From the NCBI GenBank assembly GCA_041432705.1, contig JAPWAE010000002.1:1-64000 (forward strand): 64,000 nucleotides of DNA. Direction: 5' to 3'. A model generated the notes under the pieces. It had not been told where the DNA came from and did no database searches. It saw nothing but the letters and a program-made list of their open reading frames with translations. A program made the position numbers and the translations under genes. Positions 56,227 to 64,000 of this stretch are shown here, one piece after another; position 1 is the stretch's first letter; each line of letters starts with the position of its first letter. This DNA comes from Pauljensenia sp018375675 (lineage in GTDB: Bacteria > Actinomycetota > Actinomycetes > Actinomycetales > Actinomycetaceae).

Positions 56227-58950
56227 CTAGTTAATGCGGCGGATGCGCTTCTGGTGGCGGGGCGTCAGGATAATCGCAACGAGGGCGCACAGGATCGGCA
56301 TGCCGATCAGCATGCCCAGCAGGGCTCCCCAAGGAACGATGGGGCGCAGCGTCGTCGTCAGCGTCGGGAAGATCCCCGAATTCGCGAAGGTGATGACTGC
56401 GAGCACGCCCACAACGAGGCCGGAAAGCACAGCCGTCGGAATCGCGTTGAGCGCAAGCACCACGCCCTGCCACGTGGTGACGTGGCGGCGCATCGCGGGA
56501 GCGGCACCGATCGCATCGAGGGTGTCGAGGTCCGGGCGCATATCCGAGGAAGACAGTGCCACCACGAGGGCAACCGTCGCCGCAGCAGCGACGACAGCAA
56601 TCAGGGCGGCAACGTAGGGAAGAACCAGCGACCGCATCGTCGGAGCGATCACCTGGGCGGAGGCACCGGGGACCTGGCGTGCGATCGTCGTCTGGAAGGT
56701 GGGCGCGTCCACCGGATTCACCGGCTTCTCGACGGTGAGGAGCTCGCCGAGCGGAACGGCGCGCAGACCGAGTGCTTCGGAAGCCTGCGGGGACAACACC
56801 ATAACGTTGATGCGCGTGAGGGGCGAAGCAGGGAAGGTCATCGTCCTCTGCACGAGGGCGTCCGGCAGGTCGTCGTCGGAAGCGCCCGCGGCCTTGGCGG
56901 CAGCAATCGCCGACATGTCGAGGCTGCGCAGGTCGGCCTGGCCGGCACCGTTAATCAGCTTCGGATCGGGCACTAGGACGCCACCGGCGTTCAGGGTGGC
57001 GATCGCTCGGACCATGTCGTCCTCGTTCAGGTAGCCGGCCTCGCGCAGGTAGGTGCCATCATCGACGATGTAGGCGACGTCGATCTCCGCCATCGTTCCC
57101 ATGTCGTCGCGCATCGTGAGCGTCGATTTGTCGACGGGGTTCACGGCCTCGACCATGGTCTCCGGGCCGCCCGGGCCGCTGTTCCACGCCATGCCGTTCA
57201 TGGTGGCGCTCGAGGTGACCGTGCGTTCCCCGTCAACGACCTGTTGGGCCGACTGAAGCAGGTTGCGGGTACGCGTCACCGAGTCGGTCTTATCGACAGC
57301 CGAGAGGAACACCTGCCCGCGCTGTCCCGCGTGCGGGCGCGAATTCCAACCGGCCTCGTTCGACGAGGACAGGGTGATGAGCAGGCCGCACGCGACGAAC
57401 ACGGTCGTCAGGATCGAGGCCATGGCAGGGAACGTGCGGTGACCGTTGCGCACGGCGTCGCGCAGCGCCAGCCGCATGCTCATCGACGCACGACGATTCG
57501 GGGCGCGCCAGCGGGTGAAGATGTAGGGGATCGACCCGATGAGGCCGGCCTCGAGCAGGCCGACGCCAACGACGAGGGCGAGCACCCACCCGCGCCAGGC
57601 GGCGATACCCAGCAACGGGAGTCCGGCCAGCAGCGCCATGGGGTAGATCATGCGACGACGCACGAGGCGGGAGGGCTCCCACACGCGCCCGCCGATGACC
57701 GCGGACGTATTGATGTGCGACGAGGTGTGCGCCGGCGACACCGACGCCATGAGGGACAGCAGAATCGGCAGGAGCGCCGACAGGGCCAGCGGCCACCACG
57801 GCACGATGCCAATGCCGAGGCCCGACCAGATACCGATGCCCACCATGCCGCACGCGGACAGCGCGACTGAGACAAGCCCCGAGTGCAGGCCGATGACGAG
57901 GCCGTGGGCGATCGTCAGGCGGCGACCGTCGGACTGGTCGCCGCCGTTGGCAACGATCATTGCTGCCGTTCGCATGACCGATCGCTGGGCGACGGTGTAG
58001 AGCGGCGAGATGAGCAGGATCATCTCGGTGAGGATGAGGAGGATGCCTGCGACCAGTAGAAGGTACTGCCAGGGGTTAGCAGCTCGACTGTTTTGGGCGA
58101 CCTCGTACTGAGCGAACTGGGCGGGCAGAGCCGAAGCGTCCGGCGGATCAGCGAGTACCTGTCGCGAGACAACAGAGAATCCCGACTGGTTGATCTGACG
58201 AATATGGTCCCAGGTCACCGGAGTCGGGCCGGTGACGAACCAGGCGGTCTGCGTGCGTCCCGCCACCGCGAGACGGTTAATGTCGAGCGTACCATCACCG
58301 ATGATCGCCCGATTCGTGCCGGGAATGATCTCGTCGATGACGACGCTTCCTGTGAGCGCCTGAGTGGTGCGATCCTTGGCGACGGTCAGCGACAGGGTGA
58401 GCGTATCGCCCACCTCGGCTTTGAGCGCCCGCGCGACGTCGTCCGAAATGACGGCGTGGTTCGAGGCGAGCGCACCGCTCTTTCCACCCGCATTCACGCG
58501 TGGGGCATCCAGCGTGGCTGTCTGGGTGCCGGAGTCAACCGTGTAGCCCGTTCCGTCCTGCGTCGTGAGGTGAAGTTGGTAGAGGGTGTCGACGGCGATC
58601 AGTTGGTCCCCCGCCGGCACCCAGTTGGTGAGGGTGCTCTGGGTAACCGTCACTTCCTCGTCAGAGGCCGTCTTCGATAGAAAGTCGGCGGTGATGTCTT
58701 GCTCGATGGCCGTCGACGAGCGGTGCAGGGTGACCGCCTGGACGTCGGAACGATGGCCGAGCCACGACGAGGCCTGGTAGCGCTGGGAGGTCGTCACGTC
58801 CCAGAAGGTGATCGCGCCGATCGCGATAATGATCGGCAGTGAGATGAGAAAAACCGCTGTCAGCGTGCGCCCCAGGCTTTGGCGCGCATCACGAGAGGCG
58901 ATGCGGAGTACTACTCCCCATCGCCTCATTCGTGTGTTGAGTCGACTCAT
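56227..58950 (-). CDS. FtsX/MacB-like ABC transporter permease
   Basis: 907 aa. N-terminal helix (about 17-40), a large extracytoplasmic domain (about 45-290), three helices, a central membrane region (about 430-520), a second extracytoplasmic region (about 550-780) and three C-terminal helices. This double-FtsX layout matches permeases that export or extract lipids and peptides by mechanotransmission rather than classical import. Its start overlaps the ATPase stop by 1 bp. Substrate possibly an antimicrobial peptide or lipid. Confidence 0.88.
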   Translation of the reverse strand: MSRLNTRMRRWGVVLRIASRDARQSLGRTLTAVFLISLPIIIAIGAITFWDVTTSQRYQASSWLGHRSDVQAVTLHRSSTAIEQDITADFLSKTASDEEVTVTQSTLTNWVPAGDQLIAVDTLYQLHLTTQDGTGYTVDSGTQTATLDAPRVNAGGKSGALASNHAVISDDVARALKAEVGDTLTLSLTVAKDRTTQALTGSVVIDEIIPGTNRAIIGDGTLDINRLAVAGRTQTAWFVTGPTPVTWDHIRQINQSGFSVVSRQVLADPPDASALPAQFAQYEVAQNSRAANPWQYLLLVAGILLILTEMILLISPLYTVAQRSVMRTAAMIVANGGDQSDGRRLTIAHGLVIGLHSGLVSVALSACGMVGIGIWSGLGIGIVPWWPLALSALLPILLSLMASVSPAHTSSHINTSAVIGGRVWEPSRLVRRRMIYPMALLAGLPLLGIAAWRGWVLALVVGVGLLEAGLIGSIPYIFTRWRAPNRRASMSMRLALRDAVRNGHRTFPAMASILTTVFVACGLLITLSSSNEAGWNSRPHAGQRGQVFLSAVDKTDSVTRTRNLLQSAQQVVDGERTVTSSATMNGMAWNSGPGGPETMVEAVNPVDKSTLTMRDDMGTMAEIDVAYIVDDGTYLREAGYLNEDDMVRAIATLNAGGVLVPDPKLINGAGQADLRSLDMSAIAAAKAAGASDDDLPDALVQRTMTFPASPLTRINVMVLSPQASEALGLRAVPLGELLTVEKPVNPVDAPTFQTTIARQVPGASAQVIAPTMRSLVLPYVAALIAVVAAAATVALVVALSSSDMRPDLDTLDAIGAAPAMRRHVTTWQGVVLALNAIPTAVLSGLVVGVLAVITFANSGIFPTLTTTLRPIVPWGALLGMLIGMPILCALVAIILTPRHQKRIRRIN

Positions 58951-59687
58951 CAGATCCTTGGTGCAGTGTCAGCCAGCAGATCCCTCAGCGAGTCTCCGCG
59001 CGAGCGGTCGACGATGCGACCGTCGCGGAGGAAGACTGTGCGGTCCGCCCATGCGGCCATTCGGGCCTCATGAGTAACGAGGATACCGGCTGCACCCGCA
59101 TCAATGTGGTCACGCAACACCAACATGATCTGGTCGCTCGTGTGCGAGTCCAGCGCACCCGTCGGCTCATCCGCAAGAATGACCGAGCGGTTACCCACAA
59201 GGCCTCGGGCGATCGCGATGCGCTGACGCTGACCACCCGAGAGACGCTCAGGGAAACGATCAGCGAGGTCGGCGACGCCGACCTCTTCGAGGGCAGCCAT
59301 GGCAGCCTCGCGCACCTTCGACGGACTGACCCCGTCCAGTTGCAGCGGCATCTCAACGTTCTCGAGGGCCGACAGGGACGGGATCAGGTTGTAGTCCTGG
59401 AAGACGTAACCGATGGAACGGCGACGAACCTCAGCACGGTGAGCCGCATCCATCGTGGCCATATCGACGCCGTTAATGAAGACACTTCCGTGCGTCGGAC
59501 GCTCCAGTCCGCCAGCGATCGACAGCAGGGTCGACTTGCCGGATCCAGAGGGGCCCATAACAGCGAGAAGCTCGCCGGGGGCGACCTCAAGGTCGATCCC
59601 GTCGAGCGCTCTCACTCGGACGCCGTCGGCGCCGAACTCATGTCCGACACCCGCCATCCTGATCGGTAGCGGCACAGGCTGGCTCAT
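58950..59687 (-). CDS. ABC transporter ATP-binding protein (LolD/MacB type)
   Basis: 245 aa. Walker A GPSGSGKST, Q-loop YVFQDYNLIPSL, signature LSGGQRQRIAIARGL, Walker B VILADEPTGALD, switch His in LVTHEARMA. These match the LolD/MacB subfamily that partners FtsX-type permeases. Overlaps the PadR gene by 4 bp and touches the permease gene, giving a coupled three-gene operon. Confidence 0.94.
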   Translation of the reverse strand: MSQPVPLPIRMAGVGHEFGADGVRVRALDGIDLEVAPGELLAVMGPSGSGKSTLLSIAGGLERPTHGSVFINGVDMATMDAAHRAEVRRRSIGYVFQDYNLIPSLSALENVEMPLQLDGVSPSKVREAAMAALEEVGVADLADRFPERLSGGQRQRIAIARGLVGNRSVILADEPTGALDSHTSDQIMLVLRDHIDAGAAGILVTHEARMAAWADRTVFLRDGRIVDRSRGDSLRDLLADTAPRI

Positions 59688-60292
59688 CGCACCCCGGCAC
59701 GCTCCGAAATGCCGGCTTCTGTCTGAGCCCAGTTCATCGAGCGGCCCTTCGCAGCGGCGAAGGCGGCACGACGAGCGGCCTCAGAAACGGCACCGGACTC
59801 GATGTGATCGAGCCAGTTGAGCTCGGCCTCGAGGTCGAAGATGTGACGCTCCAGGATGAGCTTCCATGCGAGCTCACCCTCGTCGGCCGAAGCCTTCAGG
59901 CGGGTGACGTCACGCAGGGAGCCCAGGGTTGAGCGTCGCTGGGTCTGGATCATGGCCTCGACGTCGACCGTGGGGTCGGCGGCGGCCACGGCGAGCTTCA
60001 TGACGAGCTCATCGCGTTCGGGATGTTCGCGGGGAACGGGGGTGGACCACCAGGCGTTGAGGACGTCGCGGCCGGCATCAGTCAGCTCGAAGACCTCGGA
60101 ATCACGGCCGGCGTTGGTCTCGGCGTGAGACACAACCTGGCCGTCGCGCTCGAGGCGCTGCATCGTCTGGTAGACCTGGCCGATATTCAGCGGCCATGCT
60201 CCGCACGTCTGCTCCTCGAACATCTGCTTCAGGCGGTAGACACCGGCGGGCTGCTGCGCAACAAGCGCCAGCAGGGCATTGCGAACCGACAT
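59684..60292 (-). CDS. PadR-family transcriptional regulator
   Basis: 202 aa. PadR winged helix (residues about 3-80) with LALVAQQPAGVYRLKQMFEE, WPLNIGQVYQTMQRLERDGQV and SEVFELTDAGRDVL. The C-terminal helical Vir_act_alpha_C-like dimer region follows. First gene of the exporter operon; it probably represses its own promoter and is released by the transported drug or peptide. Ribosome site GGAGAG. Confidence 0.92.
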   Translation of the reverse strand: MSVRNALLALVAQQPAGVYRLKQMFEEQTCGAWPLNIGQVYQTMQRLERDGQVVSHAETNAGRDSEVFELTDAGRDVLNAWWSTPVPREHPERDELVMKLAVAAADPTVDVEAMIQTQRRSTLGSLRDVTRLKASADEGELAWKLILERHIFDLEAELNWLDHIESGAVSEAARRAAFAAAKGRSMNWAQTEAGISERAGVR

Positions 60293-60684
60293 AACTCTCC
60301 GTTCGTTGTCTGGACGTGTAGACGATCGTGGTTGAACAGTATCTATCGTACGCGAATTTTGCTCTTAGAGCGGGGAATTGGCGGTGGGTTACCTAACAAA
60401 AAGCCTACCGGCCGGTTAGACAGGAGTCCCCGAATTTTCGCGCTATATCGCAGATATTGACCGCTATACCAATTTAAGTGTCAACCACATTGCAGACGCC
60501 ATTCAAGGGTTTTTCAGCGACATTTCAGCGCTTCCCTACTCAAGCGGTCAGACCCCTCAAAAGAGAGGACGATGAGCGTCCAAAACCAGGAAAAACGGCA
60601 CAACCAGGCCGACTGACCGGCAGGACAGAAATAATTTGTCACCCAACGTTCTCAGACTGTGAGATCTGCAGTTCAGGAGTTGGA
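60293..60684. other. Intergenic region upstream of padR
   Basis: 392 bp without a gene. It holds the padR promoter region (TAGATACT on the minus strand near 60340 is a -10 candidate) and a perfect 10-bp palindrome ACCGGCCGGT near 60409. I see nothing else, and the small open frames lack ribosome sites. Confidence 0.4.
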
Positions 60685-61509
60685 CTACTCGGACAGAACA
60701 TCCTCGATATCTTCCCAGAGCACCCCCGGAGATGAAGGCGCAGCAACCGCCCAGAACTCACCATCCGCGCTTGCCAGCAAGGGCATCTCGTCGGGGTACA
60801 AGTCAGCGAATTCAACGCCGGCCAGCACCTCGCAGACCTCCTCGCTGGTGGCGAGCAATCGCCAGCTCTCACCCTCCAGGCTCGGGTAGGACGCCGCATC
60901 GACGACCCGCACGGCCAGCCCCACCCACGCGTCATCCGCGACGTCCGCCCAGAAGGTCCCCGTCGCCTCGTCGACCTCGACATCAATCACCTCGGCAATC
61001 TCGCGAGCGTCCTTGGGCACCTCCACGAGTATTTCCGTCACCTCCGCCCGTTCGAGGGCACCGAAGAGCGTTGCCGGCACCGCCGTCGGCACAATCCCCT
61101 CGCCGGAAGGCTCACCGATAGCGCTGAGCTCGAAGAACGTGTCGCGCAGCTGCGCGGAGTCGATGGCCCACACCGAGACCATGTCATCCTCGTCGGCGTA
61201 CAGTCCCCCGTCGTCGCATCGCAACACCGCGGCAGAGTGCGGGCCAACGAAGAAGGTGGATCGGCGGCACCCAGCCGGAGCGACGACCCAGGCGGTCAGT
61301 ACCTTCGTCGCCTGCGAGAACGCCTGAAGGAGAGCAGCGAGGTGCGGGACGGGAGTATCACCAACGACAAGGCCCTGGCCGCGCAGCAGCTCAACGAACG
61401 GATGCTCGGGGTCAGTCAGGAGTCCGTCGGCGTATGAGCGCAGCGCCTCGCACTCGAGCCCGCTCATATCGAAGACGACGCCGTCCTCCGTCTCGTAGGC
61501 GTTGATCAT
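60685..61509 (-). CDS. Protein of unknown function
   Basis: 274 aa, acidic, no signal peptide or membrane helix. Strong AGGAGGAAT site before the ATG. The sequence alternates hydrophobic strands with Asp/Glu turns; residues 60-150 (QAFSQATKVLTAWVVAPAG, VLRCDDGGLYADEDDMVSVWAI) recall the mixed alpha/beta layout of EspG-type secretion chaperones, but similarity is too weak to assign. No ESX genes are in the window. It is transcribed alone. Confidence 0.75.
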   Translation of the reverse strand: MINAYETEDGVVFDMSGLECEALRSYADGLLTDPEHPFVELLRGQGLVVGDTPVPHLAALLQAFSQATKVLTAWVVAPAGCRRSTFFVGPHSAAVLRCDDGGLYADEDDMVSVWAIDSAQLRDTFFELSAIGEPSGEGIVPTAVPATLFGALERAEVTEILVEVPKDAREIAEVIDVEVDEATGTFWADVADDAWVGLAVRVVDAASYPSLEGESWRLLATSEEVCEVLAGVEFADLYPDEMPLLASADGEFWAVAAPSSPGVLWEDIEDVLSE

Positions 61510-61655
61510 GATTCCTCCTGCGCTCTCAGGTCGGTGCCGCGCACGGCTTTAAAACGAGGACAACGCTACGACATGCGCACCGACTGCGCGCGCGGACGAC
61601 GGGGACCGCAGCGCGTGCGGGAGGCTACACTGGGAACGACTAGGAGGATTCACCG

Positions 61656-62534
61656 ATGAACACCCCGCTTCCCGACGAGAACGCCCCGGCCTCGTCCCCG
61701 ATTCCGCCCCTCACGCTTCCGACGGGCGCCCCCATCCCCGCGCTCGGTTTCGGCACCTACAAGGTCGCACCCGAGGACACCTACGACGCGGTGAGCCGCG
61801 CCCTCGAGGTCGGGTACCGCCACATCGACACCGCTCAGATGTACGGCAACGAGGCCGAGGTCGGGGCGGCGCTCGAGGCATCGGGAATCCCGCGCGAGGA
61901 CCTGTTCGTCACGACGAAGGTCGACAACTCCAACCACGAGCCCGATCGGGCAGCCGTGTCCATCCGACGCTCCCTCGAGGACCTGCGCACCGACTACGTG
62001 GACCTCCTCCTCGTGCACTGGCCACTGCCCACCCTCTACGGGGGCGACGTCGCCCTGCCCTGGCCCGCCCTCGAGGACGCCTTCAACGCAGGCGGCGCAC
62101 GCGCGATTGGCCTGTCGAACTACGAACGCGAGCACGTCGAGGCCGTCCGCACCATCGCCACTGTCACCCCGCACGTCCTCCAAGTTGAATCCCACCCCTT
62201 CTTCCCCAACGCCGACCTGCGCGCCTACGCCCAGGGGCTCGGCATGGTGTTCGAGGCATGGTCCCCCTTGGCGCGCGGACGCGCGGTCACCGACCCGACG
62301 CTCGTCGACATCGGCGCGCAACTCGGAGTGGGCCCGACGCAGGTCGCGCTGCGTTGGGCGCTGGATCGCGGCCACGTTGTCTTCCCCAAGACCCTGAGCC
62401 GCGAGCGCATGGCCGCTAACTTCGACGTGTTCTCCTTCTCGCTGGATCCCGAACAGACCGCGCGCATCGATGCCCTCGACGCGGGCGAAGCCGGTCGCAT
62501 GGGGTCGCATCCGGCCACGATGGACCGACTCTAA
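61656..62534 (+). CDS. Aldo/keto reductase
   Basis: 292 aa. Tetrad Asp58, Tyr63, Lys88 and His121 (LVHW). C-terminal VFPKTLSRERMAANFDVFSFSL is the cofactor end. It is of the same AKR5-like type as the 46874 gene, to which it is only moderately similar, so it is not a recent duplicate. The first 20 residues are a Pro-rich extension. AGGAGG site before ATG. It lies 19 bp upstream of the DUF4921 gene and is probably co-transcribed. Confidence 0.92.
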   Translation: MNTPLPDENAPASSPIPPLTLPTGAPIPALGFGTYKVAPEDTYDAVSRALEVGYRHIDTAQMYGNEAEVGAALEASGIPREDLFVTTKVDNSNHEPDRAAVSIRRSLEDLRTDYVDLLLVHWPLPTLYGGDVALPWPALEDAFNAGGARAIGLSNYEREHVEAVRTIATVTPHVLQVESHPFFPNADLRAYAQGLGMVFEAWSPLARGRAVTDPTLVDIGAQLGVGPTQVALRWALDRGHVVFPKTLSRERMAANFDVFSFSLDPEQTARIDALDAGEAGRMGSHPATMDRL

Positions 62535-62553
62535 GGACGGGTACGATACAGGT

Positions 62554-63873
62554 ATGGCTTCCAAGCTCACGCGCGCCGACCGCGCCATCGTCCGACTGGC
62601 CGACGGCACCGTCAAACAGCAGAACCTCCTCACGGGCACAGAGGTGTGGACCGTTCCGGGCCGCGGCAACCGGCCCCTGACCGCGCCGCACACGGACCAC
62701 AACCCGATCAACCACGAGGCCGACGGGCACCACTGCGCCTTCTGTTCCGGCCGATACCTCGAGACCCCGCCCGAGAAGTCGCGCCTGGTGCGCCACGAGG
62801 ACGGGTCCTGGGAGCAGCTGGACGCCCTCGGCGCCGATCAGCTCAGTGACACGGTCGCCGAGTTCCGACGCATTCCTAACCTCTTCGAGATCGTCTCCTA
62901 CAACTACTGGCATCTCAACCACGGGCACGTCCCTTCCGAGGAAGACCGTCGCCGCATGGCCCACTACCTGGCCTCGGACGCGGGCTACGAACATGTCATG
63001 AACGTCGTCCGCTCACGCATGTTGGCCTCGGGCATGAGTGAGGGCGAGTTCGCGGCCACCAGCGAGACCGCGCGCCTGCAGTCCGCCAACGGCTTCTTCT
63101 CCGGCGGCCACGACCTCATCATCGGCAAGCGCCACTTCGTCGACGGCGCCACCGAGGCCCACCAGCTGGCCGGGTCCGGCACCCTCACCCCCGACGAGCA
63201 CGAGCAGTACACCGCGTACACGGCCCGCTCGATGCGCGACCTGTACGACCTGGATCCCGCCGTGCGCTACGTCGCGACGTTCCAGAACTGGCTGCGCCCC
63301 GCGGGCGCGTCCTTCGATCATCTGCACAAGCAGCTCGTCGCGATCGACGACATGTCCGTGCAGACCGAGGCCGAGCTGGAGCGCCTGCGCGCCCAGCCCG
63401 ACATCTACGACCAGATCTTCACGGTCGCGGCCACGCGCAAGCTCCTCATCGCCCAGAACGAGCACGCCGTCGCCCTGGCCGGTTTCGGCCACCGTTTCCC
63501 CGGCATCGCGATCTGGCCCCTGGGCGAGCCGAAGAACCCGTGGGAGGTCAGCCCCGAGGCCATGCGCGGGATCTCCGACATCCTGCACGCCGCGCACGCT
63601 GCGACAGGCGTGGAGGTGCCCGCCAACGAGGAGTGGTACCACCGCCCGCCCACCGTGTCCACGCCCATGCGCTGGCGCATCCTGCTCAAGTGGCGCATCT
63701 CGACGCTCGCGGGTTTCGAGGGTGGAACGCGCATCTACCTCAACACGATCGACCCGTGGAAGGTCGTCGAGCGCACCGTGCCGCGCCTCCTCGAGCTGCG
63801 CGAAGCGGGCCTCATCGCTCCCATGCGCATCGGAGAGGAATGCAAAGTCAGCCCCGCAATGCTGCGAGGCTGA
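62554..63873 (+). CDS. DUF4921-family GalT-like nucleotidyltransferase/hydrolase
   Basis: 439 aa from ATG 62554. CAFCSGRY (about residue 59) resembles the zinc CxxC of galactose-1-phosphate uridylyltransferase, and SFDHLHKQLV (about residue 260) is a HIT-superfamily His-x-His-x-Gln site. The family is uncharacterised; a nucleotidyl transfer or hydrolase reaction on a nucleotide sugar is the likely chemistry (inference). It follows the aldo/keto reductase closely. An in-frame ATG at 62470 overlaps that gene and is rejected. Confidence 0.85.
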   Translation: MASKLTRADRAIVRLADGTVKQQNLLTGTEVWTVPGRGNRPLTAPHTDHNPINHEADGHHCAFCSGRYLETPPEKSRLVRHEDGSWEQLDALGADQLSDTVAEFRRIPNLFEIVSYNYWHLNHGHVPSEEDRRRMAHYLASDAGYEHVMNVVRSRMLASGMSEGEFAATSETARLQSANGFFSGGHDLIIGKRHFVDGATEAHQLAGSGTLTPDEHEQYTAYTARSMRDLYDLDPAVRYVATFQNWLRPAGASFDHLHKQLVAIDDMSVQTEAELERLRAQPDIYDQIFTVAATRKLLIAQNEHAVALAGFGHRFPGIAIWPLGEPKNPWEVSPEAMRGISDILHAAHAATGVEVPANEEWYHRPPTVSTPMRWRILLKWRISTLAGFEGGTRIYLNTIDPWKVVERTVPRLLELREAGLIAPMRIGEECKVSPAMLRG

Positions 63874-63899
63874 CTCCGAAATGTTGCGTCCGGCGGGGA

Positions 63900-64000
63900 T
63901 TACTCCTCGCCGTCGCTCGAATCCTCGTATCCCGCGTCGGTCGCGGGGTTATCCGCGGGTGCCGGCTCCGGTTCAGCATCCTGCGTGCCCGGATCCGTCG
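63900..64000 (-). CDS. C-terminus of a gene entering from the right edge
   Basis: Partial. On the minus strand an open frame reaches a TAA at 63900-63902 and ends DSSDGEE, with a Glu/Pro/Ala-rich acidic stretch (DAEPEPAPADNPATDAG) before it. This looks like a disordered C-terminal tail. Too little is present to name the product. It would be convergent with the DUF4921 gene. Confidence 0.5.
   Translation of the reverse strand, partial: TDPGTQDAEPEPAPADNPATDAGYEDSSDGEE

Overview
This window is high-GC actinobacterial chromosome. Gene content fits the Actinomycetaceae, most likely an oral or mucosal Schaalia/Actinomyces of the S. odontolytica type. The clues are a dnaK-grpE-dnaJ-hspR operon with HspR (HAIR) operators, an adjacent murT-gatD pair, DUF2510 proteins, GTG starts, a sortase-anchored fucosidase with an LARTG signal, and an actinobacterial surface-anchored repeat protein. 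The genus is inference; no rRNA lies in the window. There are no phage genes, transposases or CRISPR arrays. Most of the sequence is ordinary housekeeping and envelope genes.

Layout. 0-1.2 kb: composite repeat locus 1. 1.2-12.9 kb: LytR_C protein, ung, tRNA-Thr, a DsbA-like anchored protein, a membrane Ser/Thr kinase, an orphan sugar-ABC ATPase, a DUF4032 protein, GDPD, an unknown protein and a flotillin. 12.9-14.1 kb: repeat locus 2. 14.1-27.3 kb: fba, secreted GH20 hexosaminidase, SpoU methyltransferase, HAD phosphatase, pyrE, an SDR, a large surface protein with a Zur-like box, exonuclease III, and a serine hydrolase-TetR pair. 27.3-41.5 kb: clpB, YbjN protein, DUF418 protein, two related small membrane proteins, murT-gatD, a candidate small RNA and the dnaK operon. 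41.5-45.7 kb: fucosidase, RlmC, GNAT. 45.8-46.9 kb: repeat locus 3. 46.9-64 kb: two aldo/keto reductases, M18 aminopeptidase, Ohr, Nudix, AspT/YidE-type transporter, a triplicated two-gene membrane cassette, an S4 protein, a PadR-controlled ABC exporter, an unknown protein and a DUF4921 protein.

Two things look undescribed. First, three long repeat loci share modules built as inverted arrays on a lattice of about 42 bp (four B-DNA turns). The 71-bp centre of the C array is identical at all three loci, and loci 1 and 2 carry a 179-bp double inverted repeat with identical 36-43-36 spacing. Two loci lie between convergent genes and the third lies downstream of a gene end, so they behave like 3'-end elements rather than coding DNA. 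Second, at 52.0-55.7 kb a pair of overlapping genes encoding single-pass proteins with extracytoplasmic coiled coils occurs three times in tandem with diverged sequences, which suggests three paralogous heteromeric envelope complexes.

How the genes work together. The heat-shock genes form one regulon: clpB and the dnaK operon share HAIR operators overlapping GGAAT-N17/18-GTT (SigH/SigR-like) promoters, and the repressor gene hspR closes the dnaK operon. The secreted hexosaminidase, anchored fucosidase and orphan MsmK-type ATPase fit foraging on host or salivary glycans. MurT-GatD amidates lipid II. The 24.7-kb Zur-like box ties the large surface protein to zinc supply.
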